A DNA stretch of 36,097 nt from Bacteroidales bacterium UBA3684 (GTDB taxonomy: Bacteria; Bacteroidota; Bacteroidia; Bacteroidales; P3): NCBI GenBank assembly GCA_002372855.1, contig DFIZ01000046.1, positions 1 to 36,097 on the forward strand, in the 5' to 3' direction. Both the position numbers and the translations under genes were made by a program. Numbering within the stretch: position 1 is the first letter of the stretch; the number at the start of each line of letters is the position of its first letter. Below are positions 32,050 to 36,097 of the stretch, one piece after another. The notes below the pieces were generated by a model. It did not search any database. It saw nothing but the letters and a program-made list of their open reading frames with translations, and was not told the DNA's origin.

Positions 32050-33423
32050 ATGACCTATCAAGAAACCTTAGACTTCATGTTCTCGCAGCTGCCGATGTAC
32101 CACCGCATCGGCGCTGCTGCCTATAAGGCCGACATCCAGCCCACCATCGACATGATGGAGGCCCTCGGCAACCCCGAGCGCAAGTTCCGCTCCATCCACG
32201 TGGCCGGCACCAACGGCAAAGGCTCCGTCTCCCACTTCCTCGCCTCCATCCTGCAGGAAGCAGGCTACAAGGTGGGCCTCTACACCTCGCCCCACCTCGT
32301 CGACTTCCGCGAGCGCATCCGCATCAACGGCGAGATGATTCCCGAGCAGGAAGTCGTCGACTTCATCACTCATCACTCATCACTCATCACCGAAAAACAC
32401 CTTTCCTTCTTCGAGATGACCGTCGGCCTCGCCTTCGACTACTTCGCTCGCGAAAAGGTCGACATCGCCGTCATCGAAGTAGGTATGGGAGGACGCCTGG
32501 ACAGCACCAACGTCATGCCCCCGGCACCTCCCCTGAATCAGGGGAGGTGTCCGCAGGACGGAGGGGTCATCCTCTCCGTCATCACCAACATCGGCCTCGA
32601 CCACACCCAGTTCCTCGGCGACACCCTGGAGAAGATAGCCTTCGAGAAGGCCGGCATCATCAAGCCCGGCGTCCCCGTCGTGATAGGGGAGACCCAACCC
32701 GAAACCAAGCCTGTCTTCGAGCGCGTCGCCGCCGAGCGCCACGCACCCATCACCTTCGCCGACCAGCATTGGCATGTGCGCACCAGCGCCGGCAACCGCG
32801 ACGAAAGCCGTCTCCTCTTCGACGTGGAGCGCCGGCATCCTGCCGGCAATACAAGCCCCGAATGGCGCTGCGGCCTCGTATCCCAGCTCGCCGGCAGCTA
32901 CCAGCTCAAAAACCTTGCCACCGTCTTCGAGGCCGTCCGTCAGCTGCCCTTGCCGCTGAATGGCCACATTGTGGAACGAGGTATCGCCCGCGTTGTCGAC
33001 AACACCCACCTCCACGGCCGCTGGCAGGTCATCGCCAACCGTCCGCTCACCATCTGCGAGACCGCACACAACGCCCCCGGCATCGACGCCATGCTCGGCA
33101 AACTGGCCACCATGCACTTCGCGCGTCTCCATGTCATCTACGGCTGCGTCAACGACAAGGACTACCGCAAGATTCTCACCCACCTCCATACCGAATTCGC
33201 CAAACTCGGCAAACCCTACGACTGGCGTTTCTCCCAGCCCTCCGTCCCCCGCCAGCTCCCCGTGGCCGACCTCCAGTCCGCCGCCCGCGACCTCGGCATC
33301 GACGGCCCCGCATTCCCCAACGTCAAGGACGCCATCGCCGACGCCCAACAGAAAGCCGATGACCAGGACCTCGTCCTCGTCACCGGCAGCATCTTCCTCA
33401 TCGCCGACGCACTCGCCGACTAA
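32050..33423 (+). CDS. folC: Folylpolyglutamate synthase / dihydrofolate synthase
   Basis: A 457-residue cytoplasmic Mur-ligase-type enzyme that adds glutamate to (dihydro)pteroate or folates using ATP. It has the P-loop HVAGTNGKGSVSHFLASI (residues about 55-72), the conserved SPHLVDFRERI and VIEVGMGGRLDSTN stretches, and the C-terminal domain with ETAHNAPGID. Three segments are repeat-derived: THHSSLIT at about 106-113 (heptamers), PPLNQGRCPQDGG at about 158-172 (CTCCCC palindrome) and RRHPAGN at about 260-266 (CCGGC palindrome). All preserve the frame and the motifs around them. The gene follows the barrel gene after a heptamer array. Confidence 0.95.
   Translation: MTYQETLDFMFSQLPMYHRIGAAAYKADIQPTIDMMEALGNPERKFRSIHVAGTNGKGSVSHFLASILQEAGYKVGLYTSPHLVDFRERIRINGEMIPEQEVVDFITHHSSLITEKHLSFFEMTVGLAFDYFAREKVDIAVIEVGMGGRLDSTNVMPPAPPLNQGRCPQDGGVILSVITNIGLDHTQFLGDTLEKIAFEKAGIIKPGVPVVIGETQPETKPVFERVAAERHAPITFADQHWHVRTSAGNRDESRLLFDVERRHPAGNTSPEWRCGLVSQLAGSYQLKNLATVFEAVRQLPLPLNGHIVERGIARVVDNTHLHGRWQVIANRPLTICETAHNAPGIDAMLGKLATMHFARLHVIYGCVNDKDYRKILTHLHTEFAKLGKPYDWRFSQPSVPRQLPVADLQSAARDLGIDGPAFPNVKDAIADAQQKADDQDLVLVTGSIFLIADALAD
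32364..32391. repeat. Heptamer array, 4 units of CATCACT, in folC
   Basis: Four 7-bp units (last CATCACC) lie in frame and encode ITHHSSLIT. The flanking coding sequence aligns with what I remember of the family at nearly the same length, so the array may have replaced rather than lengthened this stretch. Confidence 0.88.
32518..32568. repeat. CTCCCCTGAATCAGGGGAG palindromic element in folC
   Basis: CACCTCCCCTGAATCAGGGG continues into AGGTG to form a 10-bp-stem hairpin followed by a GTCCGCAGGACGGAGGGG stretch. It adds PPLNQGRCPQDGG in frame to FolC after the conserved GGRLDSTN motif. Confidence 0.75.
32824..32850. repeat. CCGGC palindrome in folC
   Basis: TGGAGCGCCGGCATCCTGCC followed by GGCAA matches the copy at 16965-16990 in all but two positions. 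It is in frame in folC. Confidence 0.8.
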
Positions 33424-33425
33424 TA

Positions 33426-33506
33426 CTCCCCGCCTCCGGCGCACCCCGCGCGGCGGGAGACGTGAGCACTCAGCCACTCAGTCACCCAGCCACTCAGTCA
33501 CTCAGC
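33426..33506. repeat. Palindrome and 8-bp array between convergent folC and rarA
   Basis: Positions 33426-33459 form an imperfect GC-rich hairpin (CTCCCCGCC with GGCGGGAG). Positions 33467-33506 hold five 8-bp units (CACTCAGC, CACTCAGT, CACCCAGC, CACTCAGT, CACTCAGC) that end just before the rarA stop. The hairpin could help termination of either gene, though it lacks a T-run. Confidence 0.7.
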
Positions 33507-33507
33507 C

Positions 33508-34752
33508 TCAGTATCCGTACTTCGCGCCCCAGTGCTCGTGCAGGCTGCGGCGCGTCTCGTTCTCGCGCGGCGTGTTGCCGGGCTCGTAGAAACGGCTCCC
33601 CTCCAGCCCCGCGGGCAGGTACTCCTGCTGGGTGAAATTGCCTTCGTAGTCGTGGGCGTATTTGTAGCCGTCGCCGTAGCCCATGTTCTTCATCAGCTTC
33701 GTCGGCGCATTCCTTATGTGGAGCGGCACCGGCAGGTCGCCCCACCGCTTCACCGCTGCCTCCGCATTCGCCAGGGCCATATACGTCGCGTTGCTCTTCG
33801 CCGAGCAGGCCAGGTAGCAGGCGCACTGCGACAGGTTGATCTGGCACTCCGGATAGCCAATCTTGCTTACCGCCTCGAACGTCGCGTTGGCCAGCAGCAG
33901 CGCGTTGGGGTTGGCGTTGCCGATATCCTCGCTGGCGAAGATGAGCATCCTCCGGGCAATGAACAGCGGGTCCTCGCCGCCGGCAATCATCCTCGCCAGC
34001 CAGTACACCGCCCCGTTGGGGTCGCTGCCACGCATGCTCTTGATGAAGGCCGAGATGATGTCGTAGTGCATCTCGCCCCCCTTGTCGTAGAAAGCCAGGT
34101 TCTGCTGGATGACCTCCGTCACCGTCTTGTTGTCGAGTACGTGGGAGCCTTTGTTCACCACCAGCTCCACGGCGTTCAGCAGCTTCCTTGCGTCGCCGCC
34201 GCTGATGCGCATCAGGGCGTCGGCCTCCTTCACCTCGATGTCGAGGCCTTCGTTGGCGTAGTGCCTCACGGCGCTCGCTATCAGTTGCCGCATCTCCTCC
34301 TCGCCGAACTCTTTCAGCACATACACCTGGCACCTCGACAGCAATGCCGAAATCACCTCGAAGCTCGGATTCTCCGTCGTCGCACCTATCAACGTAATCG
34401 TGCCGCGCTCCACCGCGCCCAGCAGCGAGTCCTGCTGCGCCTTGTTGAAACGGTGGATTTCGTCGATGAACAGTATCGCACCCTCCTCCTCCTGGGCCGC
34501 ATTGATTACCTCGCGCACCTCCTTCACGCCGCTGCTGATGGCGCTCAGCGTGTGGAACGGACGCTTCAGCGTCTGCGAGATAATCATCGCCAGCGTCGTC
34601 TTGCCGATGCCCGGAGGACCCCAGAAAATCATGCTCGGAATGTTCCCGCTCTCTATCAATGTGCGAAGAACAGCACCCGGTCCTATCAGGTGCTGTTGTC
34701 CAATGTATTCGTCGAGGCTCTTCGGCCTCAGTATCTCGGCTAAAGGAGTCAT
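33508..34752 (-). CDS. rarA: Replication-associated recombination protein A (RarA/MgsA AAA+ ATPase)
   Basis: The start is the ATG at 34752 (MTPLAEILRPKSLDEYIGQ); an in-frame GTG at 34764 lies in a palindromic repeat. The 414-residue AAA+ ATPase acts on single-stranded DNA gaps at stalled forks. It has Walker A (GPPGIGKTTLAM), Walker B (ILFIDEIHRF), the sensor region (IGATTENPSFEVI) and the C-terminal clamp-loader-like oligomerisation domain (GSDPNGAVYWLARMIAGGED). It is followed on the same strand by nothing in frame and converges with folC. Confidence 0.96.
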   Translation of the reverse strand: MTPLAEILRPKSLDEYIGQQHLIGPGAVLRTLIESGNIPSMIFWGPPGIGKTTLAMIISQTLKRPFHTLSAISSGVKEVREVINAAQEEEGAILFIDEIHRFNKAQQDSLLGAVERGTITLIGATTENPSFEVISALLSRCQVYVLKEFGEEEMRQLIASAVRHYANEGLDIEVKEADALMRISGGDARKLLNAVELVVNKGSHVLDNKTVTEVIQQNLAFYDKGGEMHYDIISAFIKSMRGSDPNGAVYWLARMIAGGEDPLFIARRMLIFASEDIGNANPNALLLANATFEAVSKIGYPECQINLSQCACYLACSAKSNATYMALANAEAAVKRWGDLPVPLHIRNAPTKLMKNMGYGDGYKYAHDYEGNFTQQEYLPAGLEGSRFYEPGNTPRENETRRSLHEHWGAKYGY

Positions 34753-34758
34753 ATCTAG

Positions 34759-34902
34759 CCTCACCCCTTGCCCCTCTCCAGGAGGAGAGGGGTATTCGTT
34801 TGCGCGGGTGAAACGCCTTTTTTATCTCTTTGTTTATGAATTGTTTTGTATGTTGTGCTGTCTGTTCCCCTCTCCCCCTGGAGAGGGGTAAGGGGTGAGG
34901 CC
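34759..34902. repeat. Inverted pair of CCCCTCTCC elements between queA and rarA
   Basis: Element one (34759-34794: CCTCACCCCTTGCCCCTCTC...GGAGAGGGG) and element two (34864-34902: CCCCTCTCCCCCTGGAGAGG...GGGGTGAGG) are each palindromic and are inverted relative to each other, with about 70 AT-rich bases between. They fill the queA-rarA gap. A related copy is inside the gene at 6430-7989. Confidence 0.82.
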
Positions 34903-34903
34903 C

Positions 34904-35959
34904 CTATACAATCAGCATCGCGTCGCCGTAGGTCGAGAAGCGGTACTTCTCCTTGATCGCCGTCTGGTACGTCTCCATCAGCAACTCCGGACCGGCGAAG
35001 GCACTCACCATGATGAACTGGCTGCTCATCGGGTGGTGGAAATTGGTCACCATCATGTCCGCAATTGTGAAATCGTAGGGCGGGAAAATGAACTTGTTCG
35101 TCCAGCCGTCGAAGGCGCATATCTTGCCCGGGATGGTCACCGCGCTCTCCAGGGCGCGCATCGTCGTCGTGCCCACGCAGCACACCTTCTTCCCCTTCTC
35201 TTTGGCGTCGTGCACGGCCTGGCACACATCCTCGCCCAGGTGCATCTCCTCGGCGTCCATGCGGTGCTTCGACAGGTCCTCAACCTCTATCGGCTTGAAC
35301 TCGCCCATGCCGGCATGCAGCGTCAGCTCTTTCCACACCACATCCTTGATTTCCATCCTTTTCAGCAGCTCACGGCTGAAGTGCAGCCCCGCTATCGGCG
35401 CCGCCACACTGCCCTCGTTCTTCGCGTAGATGGTCTGGTAGTTCTCGGCGTCGCTCTTCTCGATGTCGCGCAGCCTCCGCAGCTCTTCCGGCAGCGGCGT
35501 GCGGCCCATGCCGCGCACCAGCGAGATGAACTCCTCGTGGCTCCCGTCGAACAGGAAGCGGATCGTGCGCCCGCGGCTCGTCGTGTTGTCCACCACCTCC
35601 GCCACCAGCGCATCGTTCGTCCCGAAGTACAGTTTGTTGCCTATGCGGATTTTGCGCGCCGGGTCCACTATCACGTCCCACAGCCGCATCTCCTCGTTCA
35701 GCTCCCTCAGCAGGAACACCTGTATCCTCGCACCCGTCTTCTCCTTCTCGCCCTCCAGCAGGGCGGGGAAGACCCTCGTGTTGTTGGCGATGACCACATC
35801 GCCCTCGTCCACATACTCGATGAAATCCTTGAAAATCCGATGCTCCACCTCGCCCGTGTCGCGGTGCAGCACCAGCATGCGGGCCTCGTCGCGGTTGCGC
35901 GGCGGCTTCTCGGCAATCAACTCCTTCGGCAGGTTGAACCTGAACTGCGATAATTTCAT
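34904..35959 (-). CDS. queA: S-adenosylmethionine:tRNA ribosyltransferase-isomerase
   Basis: The start is the ATG at 35959 ([20 protein letters not shown]), preceded by a good AGGAG ribosome binding site eight bases away. Longer in-frame starts run through the AT-rich promoter region. The 351-residue enzyme moves the ribosyl part of SAM to the preQ1 base in tRNA to make epoxyqueuosine. It has the family stretches [43 protein letters not shown] and [10 protein letters not shown]. No other queuosine gene is present. Confidence 0.96.
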   Translation of the reverse strand: MKLSQFRFNLPKELIAEKPPRNRDEARMLVLHRDTGEVEHRIFKDFIEYVDEGDVVIANNTRVFPALLEGEKEKTGARIQVFLLRELNEEMRLWDVIVDPARKIRIGNKLYFGTNDALVAEVVDNTTSRGRTIRFLFDGSHEEFISLVRGMGRTPLPEELRRLRDIEKSDAENYQTIYAKNEGSVAAPIAGLHFSRELLKRMEIKDVVWKELTLHAGMGEFKPIEVEDLSKHRMDAEEMHLGEDVCQAVHDAKEKGKKVCCVGTTTMRALESAVTIPGKICAFDGWTNKFIFPPYDFTIADMMVTNFHHPMSSQFIMVSAFAGPELLMETYQTAIKEKYRFSTYGDAMLIV

Positions 35960-36097
35960 AATTCTTTCTCTCCTTAATTTTCCGTTTGTCTGTTTTAAAA
36001 AAACATCTCTATAACGAAAAAAAATCCATATTGGTATGCACCTGCGAAAATTTTTTTTTCCGCGACCACTCCGACAGGGGTCGAAGAGGTACATGAT
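35960..36097. other. AT-rich region upstream of queA
   Basis: This end of the window is AT-rich to about 36050 and then holds a short imperfect inverted repeat (CGACC...GGTCG near 36063-36083). No exact TTTG/TAnnTTTG promoter and no gene were recognised. Confidence 0.5.

Noticed and set aside
32518..32568. Could the hairpin in folC be a terminator or frameshift site?
   Set aside because: The reading frame and motifs continue normally on both sides and no U-tract follows; it is better explained as an inserted palindromic element.
36050..36097. A possible tRNA or terminator at the window end.
   Set aside because: Only a 5-bp imperfect stem is seen; no cloverleaf or T-tract fits, and the sequence is cut by the window edge.

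Overview
The window looks like a chromosomal segment of a GC-rich member of the Bacteroidales (Bacteroidota), probably an anaerobe. The evidence is a fused set of Bacteroidota traits: promoters of the TTTG / TAnnTTTG type, a five-helix di-haem fumarate reductase/succinate dehydrogenase cytochrome b, an aspA-nqrABCDEF operon, carboxypeptidase-regulatory-like and DUF6266-type proteins, a Bacteroidota-type outer-membrane barrel attached to an ECF sigma factor, and weak ribosome binding sites at most genes. No rRNA, tRNA, transposase, integrase, phage gene or CRISPR array was seen.

Layout. 0.1-1.7 kb (+): a Cys4-TM-carboxypeptidase-regulatory protein followed by a small activase-like radical SAM enzyme. 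1.8-4.8 kb (-): a Na/phosphate cotransporter and a His-rich CDF metal exporter. 5.1-8.0 kb (+): two exported proteins of unknown role. 8.0-12.6 kb (-): a lipocalin-like lipoprotein, an overlapping radical SAM/SPASM plus Gfo/Idh/MocA pair, and a sigma factor fused to an inner- and outer-membrane-spanning barrel. 12.6-16.6 kb (-): sdhCAB/frdCAB with a clear promoter and terminator. 16.7-17.5 kb (-): a DUF6266-like protein. 17.9-25.1 kb (-): aspA-nqrABCDEF. 25.7-33.4 kb (+): a thioredoxin-fold protein without its CxxC, a 1031-residue TPR protein, a large outer-membrane barrel and folC. 33.5-36.0 kb (-): rarA and queA.

Metabolic logic. AspA makes fumarate from aspartate, Na+-NQR passes NADH electrons to quinone while pumping Na+, and the SdhCAB/FrdCAB complex can reduce the fumarate with quinol. 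Together these genes would form a short fumarate-respiration chain, and the Na+ gradient could power the NptA-like phosphate transporter.

Two things stand out. First, a single open reading frame (12591-11038) joins a complete ECF sigma factor to a transmembrane helix, a periplasmic linker and an outer-membrane barrel. This is the architecture of the Bacteroides dual-membrane-spanning anti-sigma factors, but with the sigma factor itself at the cytoplasmic end. Second, the window is full of short tandem arrays whose sequences differ but whose unit lengths recur: 7 bp most often, also 8, 9 and 11 bp. They fill intergenic gaps, supply start or stop codons, and occur in frame inside sdhA, nqrA, nqrB, nqrC and folC. 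Small palindromic elements of several families accompany them.
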